From: Strongylocentrotus droebachiensis
Taxonomy: Eukaryota; Echinodermata; Echinoidea; Camarodonta; Strongylocentrotidae
Assembly: GCA_035222895.1 (NCBI GenBank)
Contig: JAVYIG010000709.1
Location: 372,001-436,000, forward strand
DNA: 64,000 nucleotides
Reading direction: 5' to 3'
Below the pieces are notes generated by a model. The model was not told the DNA's origin. It was given only the letters and a program-made list of their open reading frames with translations, and searched no databases. Of this stretch, positions 14,801-27,800 are shown in pieces. Each line of letters opens with the position of its first letter. Position 1 is the first letter of the stretch. A program made the position numbers and the translations under genes.

Positions 14801-16076
14801 TAACCGGTAATTATCATTTTCATATGATGTTGCAAAAAGGCATAACAATTTCTCCCCTTTTCAGAAAGTATATAACATCAAATTTTAAGCCTTTTATGAT
14901 ATAATCATTGATTTTGGGAAGAGAAAAATTACATGTGTTTTAAACAAAAAAAACAAGTTGCAACTTATAAATTTCCTTTTCCACTGGATATTTATCACTT
15001 TGAAATGCCAAATTTGCAAATTTATTCTGTGGTGAGTTGTTTATCAGAAGTACTAAATTTCCAATTTCCAGATTAGATATTAGCTGTATAATAGAGAGAA
15101 TGATGCAAGTGTTTCCATGGAAACAAGTGTGCCTCGTGTCATTAATTCCCGTACGATTATATTCTCGCCCCCATATGATCCAAGAGATTTTGTCGAGATC
15201 TACAAGGTTTCCACTCGTATGACTTTTAAAATCCTGTATATAGTCATCCTAAAGCTTCATATACACTGTGCATACAGTCTACTATCATTTCCAGAAGTGG
15301 AAAAGACAAAAATCTAAGTAACACCAAATTATATTTTGCAGTAAGATCACTAGAAGCATTGCATATAAGAGATATAAATAAATGTTCCCATTGTTAAAAT
15401 GTGTTTTGAATTTGTCAGGCTTTAATTTCCCATATTCTTTCAGTGCTGTATATAGCCCTACCCAGAAATTAACATACTGTAATTACCGCCCACTTTATAT
15501 TGATTTAAAGTGTAAGCATTTTTAGTTTCTGTAAAAGGTGAGAAAATTCTTGTTAACAATAGACATGGAAATAAAAACAATGCATAAATATGTGTCATGT
15601 CGCATTGCAATGGGCGTGGTTTTGTTGTACCTGACTACCTGTGTACAGAAATGTAAATTATCTGTTTTCAGTATTGCCCTATTCTTATGCTTGTTTATCT
15701 TTTACGTGTATAGCAAAATAATCATAGTAAGAATATTTGGAATGAACAGGGGAGTATGTCAAGTTTTAGTCTGTCCAGTCAGAAATATTGTACATTATAT
15801 GGTTATGATATATGAACAGATAAAATTAAATCACACAACTGTGTTAAATCATTCAAAACTTAGATGTCTCATATGAATAATTTATTTTTACCTCTTTTCA
15901 TGAAATGATTTAAACAATATGATGTATTCTTGATAAAATGTATATGTTCTCAGAACTGCATCAATCAATAAAGCTTGATCAGTAAAATTGTGGGATTATA
16001 CAAACTTTATCCATCTAATATATCATATTGCCACAATAATTTCAAGGAAAGAAGAAAGAAAAGTTTAATTCACACT

Positions 16077-16312
16077 TTAACCCTATCTAGCCAAGGGGGG
16101 GGGGAGGACTTTAAAAGCCCCCCCCCCCCCTCTACATTTTCCGTGATCATTTTTTAATGCAAAAAAAATCTTGGCTGAAAGTTTGTGACTTCGAGTCTTG
16201 CGCATCTTTGAAACAATGGTTTTAAAAATCAGGGGGGGGGGGGGGCTTAGAAGCCCCCCCCCCCCCCCCAGGCTATGCAGTTTCAAAAAATGCCCAGGCT
16301 AGATAGGGTTAA
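16077..16312. mobile_element. TTAA-flanked MITE (TTAACCCTATCTAGCC ends)
   Basis: Starts TTAACCCTATCTAGCC and ends GGCTAGATAGGGTTAA, an exact 16-bp terminal inverted repeat, TTAA at both ends. The inside has two poly-G/poly-C pairs and the core GAGTCTTGCGCATCTTTGAA, which recurs in reverse at 56330-56360. TTAA targets are typical of piggyBac-type elements. Confidence 0.8.
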
Positions 16313-16421
16313 GGGTCACGGTGTGTTGTAGCTATATTACTTCACTATTGTAATTGTGTTTCAGGCACAATAGCATTAAAGATATTAGTCATAGATTTAA
16401 AGAATTCAACATTTCGTCCTT

Positions 16422-16504
16422 GTTTTCACGAAGTGACGGTAGTGAGAAAAATCGTAACGCAAAGTGAATGCAATTTTTTTTCACTACCGTCACTTCGTGA
16501 AAAC
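16422..16504. repeat. Hairpin, 24-bp perfect stem
   Basis: GTTTTCACGAAGTGACGGTA (16422-) pairs with TACCGTCACTTCGTGAAAAC (to 16504), loop about 35 bp. Could be the end pair of a small foldback element. Confidence 0.75.
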
Positions 16505-16759
16505 AGCGACGATTTGGGTGTATTCCCTCCTACGGCTCGCAAACAAGGAAACCATTCCAGCAAACCGTCATAATTCCATTGTAAAATAAGCCACACCCAT
16601 TGTGAGTTATAGACCTCCCACACTGGTATTGATTATCAGGTTTATATTGATACTTTGAAAACAGATGTTGAATATGACCATTGATGTATTTTCATATTTT
16701 GCTACCGCCTAATCCTTGCCCCTGTAGATATAGCCTTCTGAAAAATGATTGAGTTCAAT

Positions 16760-16814
16760 GCCAGAAAGGCGTTAACTAATACACACTTGAATACTGGTTT
16801 AGTGCTCTTCTGGC
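16760..16814. repeat. Short hairpin element, GCCAGAAGGG family
   Basis: GCCAGAAAGGCGTTAACTA pairs imperfectly with GGTTTAGTGCTCTTCTGGC. Related copies at 16976, 31201, 34277 and 35621. Confidence 0.65.
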
Positions 16815-16975
16815 TCTCATCAGCAGAGTTGGTGATTTTTAAATCACTTTGAAGTGATTTCTTGTAATATGCATTTGTTGAGAAACATACATTTATTCCA
16901 TCACTTTGCCTCTTGATATTACATGTACTATACTAATAACTTTGAAAGTTCTTTAAAATCATAATTTGTCTGTTT

Positions 16976-17038
16976 GGAGCCAGAAGGGTGCTAAATCTAT
17001 AAAAAAAAATGATATGAGGAAACGTCTTTTTGGCTCCA
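16976..17038. repeat. Short hairpin element, GCCAGAAGGG family
   Basis: GGAGCCAGAAGGGTGCTAAA and its partner AACGTCTTTTTGGCTCC form an imperfect inverted repeat. Confidence 0.65.
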
Positions 17039-17163
17039 GACATACACATTGTCATCTCAGGAAGGATATCAATAGATCTGCAGTTCCATGCATGCATGCT
17101 CGGGCCTATCTACAAAGTATTGGGAATTGCTGGAGTTAAATGGCTGCCAGTCCATATTACTCT

Positions 17164-17368
17164 TTAAAGGCACACTGTCCTACTTGTAGCTACTTGCTCC
17201 CTCTATATAGAAAACTTCCCAAGTCGGTGCCTGTTGGTCCCCCATGATCCTCTTTTTCTTATGTTAAATGAGAGCCGAGTTAATGAGATAGCCACCTGTC
17301 ACAGTGACCTCGATGGCTCACTGGGTGGTCTAATCCCTTCTTGCTGAAGAAGTAAAGCCTCCCTTTAA
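17164..17368 (+). mobile_element. MITE family A, copy 1
   Basis: About 200 bp; contains TACTTGTAGCTACTTGCTCC, CTCTATATAG, CCATGATCCTCTTTTTCTTA and GGTCTAATCCC, shared with copies at 32583 (reverse), 41879 and 60247 (reverse). The ends show TTAA. Confidence 0.8.
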
Positions 17369-19753
17369 GGAAGTACATTTTATGGGTTGTAGGAGATACA
17401 GAATTGATTAATCCACACCAAGACATTTGTGAGTATTAATATACGATCCTCTCAATAATGTACAGTTAACAAATAAATTATTCATACCCCTTGTCAATTT
17501 GATATTCTTTGGTGTTTTTTTTCATAACTCAAGAATGAGAGGTTGACTGGTTTTATAGGGCCTTTGTAGATGTAAGCATATAATTCATATTATCAAGAAA
17601 CATAAATCAGGACAAATCAATCCATGCATAGCTATGTGATGAATTGTTATATTCTGAACCGCAGGGGGGGGGGGGTGTCTAATGCCTCCCCAACAGTGTT
17701 AGTCCTGTGAACAACAACAAAAGGAACAAAACATTTTGCCCCCCTCAGGGGTGACCTTGGCTTTTGAACAAGGCACATCAATTACCTCTTTGTCTGATCC
17801 TATTGGAAGCTATTTTCTTTGATTTCTTTGTTTTTAACTTTACTACTGATATACAGAAATCTTTTATATGTTTTTTAACTGCTACCAATTGTTTAGTGCA
17901 AATTGCTGTTGTGTTTGCATGAGACCAATAAATGCCCTTATATTACCCTGTATTTTTGTCAAGTTGATCGATTGTGGGAAAAAGAGAAAATTTTGAAAGA
18001 ATACTGCATGATCGAGTGCATGATACCGGTAGCATGGCTTTAGAGGGGGCTCTGGATTTTTTCTTTTAGAGTCTGAGCATCAGCCCTATGTCAAAATTAT
18101 GACATTTCTGGGTCAGAATCTTTATTTTAGGTGCCAATCGTGTGCTGCACGCCTGTGTCTAGCGCTGCCTTTAGATCGAGTTAATTTTGATAGTGGTAGA
18201 TAGACTTCAATCAAATTCAAGGTTATAATTTATAGAAAGAGAAGGATATACATTATACAATCTAATTGAAATACGCAATATAATTGGATATATCATGGGC
18301 CATACGTAGGAGAGAATGATGCAGCGCAATCATTCTTGCATTCGCCGGATTATATCGACCAGAATTTTAAATCATTCTATCTTGCTAGGCTAGATCAAGA
18401 GTGAACAACAGAGAGGTGATGTTGGTTGGCATGGTAACAACAATGTAATAAAAAAGTGCATTTGCTTTCATTTTGCAAAAGTGTATAAATTACATTTGAT
18501 TCATAACTGGAAACGTCATATACTTCATACAATTTTGCATCTATCAAAATGCACACATCCCTGAACTGTAAAAAATGATAATAATTTAAAGGGAAGGAAA
18601 TCAGACAAACACTATCGTGGGAATTAGTTGGGGCACGTATCCCTTCTTTGTCGCATTTCAGAATGGTGTATATATACATACTTACCAAATGTTGATGTAC
18701 TACAAATCAGTAATCAAGTTGATTTAAACAAAATCATATCTCTGTCTGTGGCAAAAAACAGATTTGCATTGTAAATATATATATATTTTCACTTTCCCTT
18801 TGATTTGTAATAATTTACCACCATCATAATCCTTTTTGTACATCATCTGGATGTATTATTTAGTAAATGAAAATTTGTTGTTCTCTTATTGTCAGTTCAA
18901 TCACTTTATTACTATTTCCAATTAGTTGTGAAGTTTTCTCGGTATTCGTTCAATTTCCAACAAAACAGCTGTGACAGGATTGAATGATACCATGCTCAGT
19001 ATTCAAGTTAGAGAATGAGAAAATCAGAATTATATGTGAACTGTCATTTGATAAAGATAAAATTTATTTATTTATTCATTCTTTCCCTCATTCATCCTTT
19101 TTGGAAGTCAGGAAATCACCATCTGTGAATATCTTTAAATCAAAACATCTTTTCAATTAACTAAGCATACCAGGTGCTCTTGTAGTGCAGTAGAATACTT
19201 AATGTTGGATAGTTTCTGTGAATGTATTATTATTATTATTATCATTATCCATGTTTTCTTTGAAAAAGCAGAGTAGTCCCATTCAGAGCCACGAAGGACC
19301 TGCTTTACAAGGAAGCATTAGTCATATAATTATATTGTGAAAGAAACTACCGGGGTGCATTCATCTTTCCTTCTAATAGTTCCTGCCTTGGAGGTTTCAC
19401 GCATGCACACTGTTGATTCAGATTATTTGATAAGCTCATCCTACATGACCAAATAAATGTTAGTATTACCTTGTAAAAACAAAATAAGAATACAAAAATA
19501 AGGAAAAAGACCAAAACCCAACAAAAAGGCAAACAGAACAGAAGGCATCAAAACCAGAAGAAATTAATGCTCCAGTGATTTTCACTTTACATTTTCGTAA
19601 CATATATGACCAATCATTGAAAAAGTCCTTTTGATACATCTTCACATCTGTCCAAACATCTATGGGCTTATCTCAACTATTGATGAAAGAAGTTCAGTTC
19701 AACTGTCATAACAATTTCTTTTGTTCATTTGTTTATCTCTTTTCATCTCACAG

Positions 19754-20083
19754 ATGATACAATGCTAGTTTAAAGAGAATCGGAGGGGAAAAACAACCGA
19801 CGCGATTGTGAGAAACGTGAACACGTAACAATGACTAGGCGTGAAAATCTCCTGTGCAGCTGTGTGTGTTCTCAATGCCATGGTGAACGTTTCTCAGCAC
19901 CTCCCAACGAAAGACCAGATCCATTTAGGAGGAGGACCGAGGTTGGTCTAAGCCCAGCGAACTGTCGCTTTACGAGAACTCTTTTGAGCAAAATGGCAAC
20001 CCATCAGAGATTACAGGGACTTAAATTGCATGTTTTAGTGCTGCTGGCAGTGCTAACTTTTATAGGACCAACTCCAACACAAG
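19754..20083 (+). CDS. PCDH15: First coding exon: 5' UTR plus signal peptide
   Basis: A pyrimidine-rich tract and CAG precede 19754, so the exon may begin at an acceptor with a non-coding exon further upstream. I place the start at ATG 19993 (A at -3, G at +4): it opens MATHQRLQGLKLHVLVLLAV, a basic n-region and hydrophobic core typical of a signal peptide. An in-frame ATG at 19831 would add 54 residues without visible domains and bury the signal peptide; an in-frame TAA at 19771 closes the frame above it. The donor after 20083 is G/gtaaga, leaving phase 1. Confidence 0.82.
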
Positions 20084-21773
20084 GTAAGAAATCTTTAGTC
20101 ATTTTTAAAAGTAATTTCCTGAATGATTAGCAGGGTGATAGCTAAATTTAACAATAGCAAAGACTTTTGAAAAATTAGCCTCTGGCGTTTTTATAACCTT
20201 GTGTGTTGTATTTTGAAATGTAGTAACAAATGAAATGACATATTAAATACAAACATGATTTTTTTTTTAAAGGAAATACCTAGGAAATACAATGGGCTAT
20301 TGAAATTGCCTTCAATTTGATTACTTGAAAGTCTTTGAGATTGTCTATGAATATTGACAATTCAAAAGATATTGATTCTGTTCAATAGCTTCCTTGTAAT
20401 GTGGGGGATCCAAATGCACATCCTCTGCCTTTTGAGATAGAGATAAAGAATGTTATTGACAGTTACTGGAGGAGGGAGATAAAAGAGAGAGAGAGAGAGA
20501 GAGAGGGGGGGGGAGGGGCAGTGTTGATTGCATGATTGATGGATCATGTGATTGATGAGAGAAAGATAGAGAGAGAGAAATAATGTACAAGATGAGCAAG
20601 GAGATCAGGAAGAGATGGATGTATTTATCGCATGAATGTTCATAAAGCGAAAAAAAATTAGGAGAGGAGAGAGAAAGATATTGATGATCAATTGATCATT
20701 GCATTGATCATGAGGAAGAGAGAGAGAGAGAGATATATATATATATATATATAGAGATAGATAGAGAGAAAGATAAGAGAGAGAGATATAGAGAGAGAGA
20801 GAGATAGGAATGGAGAGATAGAGGGGGAGGGATGTATTGGAAAGAGGAAGATACTGATTGATCTAGAATTGATCATGGCATGAATTGTCACAAATGAGAA
20901 AGAAAAATAAATCAAAAGAAAGGAAGTATGAAAGGGTGAGCTAAGAAGAAGTAGTGAGATAATAAACTGTGGATACAGAAGACTAAATATTTTAAATGAA
21001 CACAGCATAGTGGTCATGGAAGTTCATAGTTGTCTTCATTTACATATATCTCTAGTGATAAATATTCTGTAAAGGTAGATATTTATCTCAAGTATTCAAC
21101 ATTGCCCATTCCATTGATATTTATAGAACTTGACATAATCAGATATATTTATGAATATATGTCATAGTGGTTTCTGAGTGCGTTAATATAAATTGGATTA
21201 GTACGCCTAATCAAAGCAGATTTCTGGATGTAGTTCAGATTTGAATGCAATCAGTATATATATGCTTGTGCATGAATCATATAATACAGTAGGTACTATA
21301 AGTTGGAGGGAGTAAACGTGTAATGATTTTTAACACACCTCACACCGTATCACACCAGCGTACTCAAACTAATCAATACATTCTTACCATTAACGTATCG
21401 CCCAAATGCAGATAAACAATATATCTGCTTGTATAATATCATCATATATATATATAACACTCTTTCCCCCTCTCTCTCTCTCTCTCTTTCTCTCCTTTCT
21501 CTCTTTCTCTCACTCTCCTTCTCTCGCTCTTTCTCTCTCACTTTCAAGGCTTTGGATAATTCACCTAGTATCATCCTTTTCCTATCAACATCTAAATCGT
21601 GTAATGTAGAACCTTTAAACATGGGGGGGGGGGGGGGGGGGGTACATCCTGCCATAAAGAAAAAAATTGCCCAACATTTCTACCCTTATAATTACCAAAT
21701 CTCTCTCTCTCTCTCTCCTACCTCTCCCTTTTTTTTTCTTTCTCTATCTTCCTTTTTGGAAGTTTCTCTCCTT

Positions 21774-21822
<49 letters not shown>

Positions 21823-24800
21823 TCCCCCTCCCACTTCTCTCCATTTCCTTGTTTCCATCCTGCTCCCTCTCACACCTGTTCTCTCGTTCTTACCGTCTTT
21901 CTTTCATTATAAATTCTTTAACATCTCACAATCACATCAGAATCTTTGTGATGACCATGAGCCTCTGCTCAAAATGAAATATTATAAACATTTTATTAAA
22001 AGAAGAAGAAAAAAGAAGAAAAGAAACCTAGAGCACAAACTAAACATTACATTTTGTCCATGTATAGCTGGACCTTGTATTGACCACTTATTTATGAAGT
22101 CACACAGCAACAAGAATATGTTCAATTTATAAAGCTGAATTATGAAAGATGTTTCATAAATTGCAATACCCAGTCTTTGAATCAACAAGTGGGCTGTCTT
22201 TCAAGCAGAGCGCTTCTCAGAGCGCTTCTCGAGTAACATGGACACTGCACACATTATGTTCTACTTGCGTGACTGTCAGTAAATTGAACACTCATGAACA
22301 CTGTACACAAGGGATGGGAGGATGTCAGGATGATAACAAGTCTTGTAATAATGATGTTGAAAACACTTCTGCAGCTAGAGCATTATTATGCACCTTCATG
22401 TAATAGCATGCATGGGTTGCCGTGGCAACGAGTGGCGCTATTAAGAAAACCATGACGAGATATCACCGTCAAATAATTATCCAACAAGGCCAAAAAACAT
22501 TTGATTAATGTACATATAAGGCAAGGTAAAGCCAAGTGAAATTAATATGCACTGTACATATTCTTATTCAACAGGTTATGAAAAAGAGGGAAGTGGCTTT
22601 TTTCAATATATTTATAACTTAGTGAAATGTCTGCCAGTATGGTGCTATATTGTTTCTAAAAGCAATTTCCAAGAGCAGTCAAGAAGTTTGCCTAGTAATG
22701 GAACCCATTCCATACACAATTTGAAAAATACAATTTAAATATTGTTATTCAACAGGTTGAGAAAAAAGGGGAAGTGGCTGTTTTTTAATATATTTTATAA
22801 TTTACAGAAATGTCTGCCAGTATATGCTAGTATTGTGCTATATTGTTTCTAAAAGCAATTTCCAAGAAGTTTGCCTAGTGATGGAACCCATTCCATATAT
22901 ATATTGAAAATAAAATTCCAATATTGTTATTCAAGAGGTTATGAAAAAGGGGGAGTGTTTTAAAAAAACATTTTTTACATAATTTAGAGGAATGTTTGTC
23001 AGTATATGCTAGCATGTTGCTGTATTGTTTCTAAAAGCAATGTATAAGAAGCTCACCAAGTGATGGAACCCATTCCTATTCAACAGGTTATGAAAATTGG
23101 GAAGTGTTTTTTTTCTCAGTATTTTCATAATTTAGAGAAATGCCAGTATTTGTTACTATGGTGCCATATTGTTAAAACTGAAAATAAAGGAAAGGGAATG
23201 GAATACCAGTCCAGACTAAAATACATTTGATAGCAAAATCAATCACATATATTTGTTTAGGGAGTAATATCAACTTGTAAAGTGGAACTGCCCTAAAGAG
23301 GAGGGGGCAGTGCAGAAGTATACTAGAGAAGTCAATTTCTAGAAAGTCAAGGTACAATAGCTCTTCAGATTTATTATTATGTTATCACATACATGTATGT
23401 ATACATGTATGTATCAAAATGTACATAAACCAACTGTCCACTATTCATATGGGTGACCTCTGCATGCATGTCTCACTGTACATCATATGCAGATACATGT
23501 TGAGGTCCAGTGTAAAAAGGAACCACTGAAAATAAAAAATCTATTGTTATATAATGAGGTGGGTATAGATGACCGTATCATTCATTTGCATACCTGAATA
23601 AAAATCAAAGCTATTGATTTTGTTTCAAGTTGCCTTGCCCCTGTCGCTGGAAAACACTCCCTGTTTTTACAGACCAGAAAGTTCATAAGTGCAATCAATC
23701 GTTTATGCTGGCCTCACATAGTTGTGGTCATTTATTGATTATTCATTGATTATTCATGCTGGTCAGTGGCCAAAGTGAATGTGGTTGGTCATCTGTAATA
23801 TAATGCCAGAGGCTATTTTTTAGAAGAGGTAAAACAAATGATTACAGTCAAATTGGTGATTAATGAGTGGTAACGGGTTAGATATTAGCATTGCGATTGG
23901 CTAATTACAAAAGTTGAATATGGCAGCCTGTCTGCGGGTGCTGCTGAAATAGAGGTTAAGTAAAAGCCATGAAATGTTTTTTTTACCAATCAACATTTAG
24001 AATATCATGCAGACACGGGATTGATTATAAAATGACTGGGACCTCGTTACTTAGGAGCCATGTACATTAAAGGTAATACAAAGTTTTGGTATGGGCTCAT
24101 GAATTTGGTTCAAATAAACATATTGGAAGCATATACGATCCTACAATATTCAGTGATCGTTGTCGCGGTCGAAATCGACTCTAAAGTTATGAAATTGTAA
24201 ATAATAAACACTTTATGTTGAATAGCTCCCTCTCAAGGTCAAGATATTAATTAAGCTATAAAACAATGTTTATTGACTAAAATCGACCGATTAGCTATTC
24301 TCGTTCGGAAATTATATACCACAACTACATACTCTGAGATTTTCATGGTCGCTGCTACCATTGTACGGCCGTAGGAGCTATTTGAAATTCATCAAAATTT
24401 ACCGGGAGCACCGGTAAATCTTTATATTCAATTTTTCTCAAAAGCAGAATTGTTTTAGGGGCTAAAATTTCTGGTGTTTTTAATACATCCACAGGGGCAT
24501 CCAAATATATCAAAATTGTAAAGAATCACTATTAACCCATTTTCCAAAATTTCCCAAAACTTTGTAATACCTTTAAGATTACATTAACTCTGAAGTGATT
24601 CTAATGGAATGTGAAGCATCTAATCAATATCGCCAATGAGGGGGTATGTTAAAGCAGCAAAAGGTCAACAAAGTGTTTGCAAGGTCAGTTAAGTGGTCAC
24701 TCATGAATACCCTGGTCACACAGACAAGATAAAGGTGTTGTGATAGTAGTTCATTTACTTGACTCTCATTTCAAGGGTTGAGGGTTCAAATCCTATAGCT

Positions 24801-27800
24801 CGGCATTAAATTCCTTTGGCCAAACATTAATCCACATTTGCCACTCTCCACCTGGGTGTGAATATGGGTACCTGGCAGTAGCTGGGATAATGATAATTGC
24901 CGATGAGTACTGATGTTACTACCCTTGGTAAATAAGAAACAATTATTCATTGATTATTGTAATAACATTCATTTATAATTGTAATAACATGGGACAGACA
25001 TTACACTAAGTAGATAATTACCCCAAATGGTGTAGAGTTTGTTGGTTTGGAACTTTGTGGAGGTGTGACCATGGTTAATGTACATGTATGTGGATGTGTT
25101 CACAGTCAAACGTGATGCACGTACACTACACCACACCCTTATCACAAAACTTTGTAGTGAAATAGACACTACTTTACATAATGCATGAAGCTGTACACAC
25201 ACTAGACATGTAAAGCCTCTATATGGGTAATTCCATAAATTAGGGACCCACTTTGTGATATTTTTGGTGTCCCAATTACATCAGGAACCCACACAGATTT
25301 GTGGCTCCGAGTAAAGACTTTATTAGTGGAGTATGATTGTTAAGTGATTCTAGGTATCAGGATGCAATATTATGCTTGGAAATCACTTTACAATCACACT
25401 CCACTATTTAAGTCTTTACTCAAAGCCACAAATACGTGTGGTTTCCTTTAAAGTGGGACACTGAAAATGTCACAAAGTGGGTCCCTAATTTATGGAATTA
25501 CCAATATACTTAATGGTCTGTGTATCCAGGTCAGAGATGCGCATAATAGTTTTACCATTAAATTTTCCTACTGGAGATTTTGAGAGACTTTTTCCTTTCT
25601 AGTGTGGGAATTAGTCTAACAGCAGGGCTTAGAAATCCATTTCTCTACTTGTCCAATTAAGGCAATCAAACTTCCCTGAAAGGCATACTCTTCCATTTGG
25701 GCAGACAAACCACCTTTCAATTTAATTCCATTCCTTAATTTATTTCTGTTAAAGGTCACACACAAATATGTACATAATTATAACATAAATACAAACAGTT
25801 CAATAGATATACATTTTATTAAAACCTGTGGGCATATAAGTTGAGATATAATTTAACTGTGATGATAGGAAAAAAAATGAAAAAGGAACTCCTGCTTGTC
25901 TTATTTTGTCAGCGTCAGGTGTCCAAAAGAAACTAAATAAATACACAAATATTTGAGGAAAGTGATATTTATGGCCCATGTATTCGAACCCCATCTATAG
26001 AACATGTTGAGCAAATTCTTGTAGACCCGTCTAGTTACCCACATGTGCTTTCTGGCAAATGTGATATGTTGATGTTGTGGAACCTTGGTTTGTGCTTAAG
26101 AGCTCTTCCATTTGTAAATCCAAAACACCATAGAAGGCTAGAACTCCTACACAAGAAATAATACATGTACTGGTACATGGATGACTAACTCCACATCTTA
26201 GGCAGACAGTGCGGTACAGCATGAGTACTTGTCCAATTTCCTGGTGAAAATTCTACTCAATATTTTACAGAGTCTGATGTGTATGAGCTATATAAACTAA
26301 TCTTTAATCAGGAGCAGCCTTATGAAACCATAGCTGCTACTGACACAACAATTAGATTTTGTCAACTGTATTCAGATTGAAATAGAGATGTATTCTGAAT
26401 GTATTTCAGATGAAACTCATACTAGAGGTTATGATAATAGATAATGAAGCCTTCAAGAGCAAGCTAAGAAATTATTCCTGCGTTTAATTGAAAGTGTCAT
26501 GTGATTTGATTAAGAAAATTTGAATAAAAATGATTGGAAATATATAATATGCTTCCTCTTGTTCTCTTCCCAAAAGGGATTTTACAATTTTGCTCCTTAG
26601 TGTTTGTTTTTAAATTCTAGAATTCATTTCAGTGCATTTCTTAACTATACACTATGTTCAGACAAATACAATTTAACTACATATTTCTTAGGAAACATAT
26701 ACAGTGTAGGTTTCTTTGTGTGAATTGGGGGTTATTTGCAATTGATAATTGGTGTTTTGTCTTGCTTAATGGCTACATCAATGAGACTTGGTCACTGTTT
26801 ACTTAAAAGGATCAATATTATTATTCCAGAGGGAGTGGTATATAATTAAAGGCTTGATATACGGAAAATACATATGTCCAGATCGATTGGTTAGTCTGGA
26901 TCAATTTATTCACACAAAAGCAAGAATGATATGAAATTAGTTCAAAGAATCATTATTCATTAATGTGCATTTGTCTGTTTTAGTAACGAGTTTGGAGGCA
27001 GACTTGTTAATGAGGGGTAGACATGGTGTAATTGGGAAGAGATCAGACATACATAAAGCTGTATCAGATATAGGCAGACAGAGAGGGGGTGGGAGTGAGA
27101 AAAGGAGGGAGTGGAGGGATGGATAAATACAGAGAGAGAGAGAGAGAGAGAAAGAGAGATCATATCAAATAATATACATTGTGTTTATAAACAAAGCATG
27201 TATATGTTTAGAGATTTAAGAAAAAATGTTTGTTATAATTATTGCCATAGTAAATTTCATTTGCATTCTATTTCATTAATAAACCAATTTAATAGCAATC
27301 ACTATGAACATGACTGACAAAGAAAGCGGACAAAATATACAGTTCCTCAGGTAGACAAAGGAACATCCCTTCACTGCTATTATGTAAAAATGTGTAGAAC
27401 AGGTGTCAGATGCATATTCACCTTTTTACATAATAGCAGTGAAGGGATGTTCCTTTGTCTACCTGAGGAACTGTATATTTTGTCCGCTTTCTTTGTCTGT
27501 CATGTTCATAGTGAATAATCATTTCAGAAAATTAGTCACTATGAATTGTCTTCTCAGTCTCTCTGTCTCTCTCTCCTTCTCTCTCTCTCTCTTTCCCACT
27601 CACTCTCTTTCACCGGCCTTTTTAATAATCATGTTCTTGGTTCCTGATTCAATTGTTCATACATCTTTAAAATCACTCCTGACATGTTACCATTGTGTGA
27701 CAGGCTAAAAGGCAATACTATAAACCCTCACTGTTGTGTTATTGAGTAAACATTAAAACTGTCTCGCATGTTTACTAACAATGGAGTGAGAAAAACAAAC

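Larger units (their letters stand above)
9118..19753. other. Non-coding DNA, perhaps the 5' UTR intron
   Basis: No exon is recognised. Contents: a TA repeat (about 9941-9970), inverted-repeat elements listed separately (11580, 16077, 16422, 16760, 16976, 17164) and poly-G/C runs. If the promoter near 9045 is real, this is the first intron. Confidence 0.5.

Noticed and set aside
19831..19992. Upstream ATG extending the protein by 54 residues
   Set aside because: Would place the signal peptide inside the chain; the ATG at 19993 has a better context and gives a normal signal peptide.
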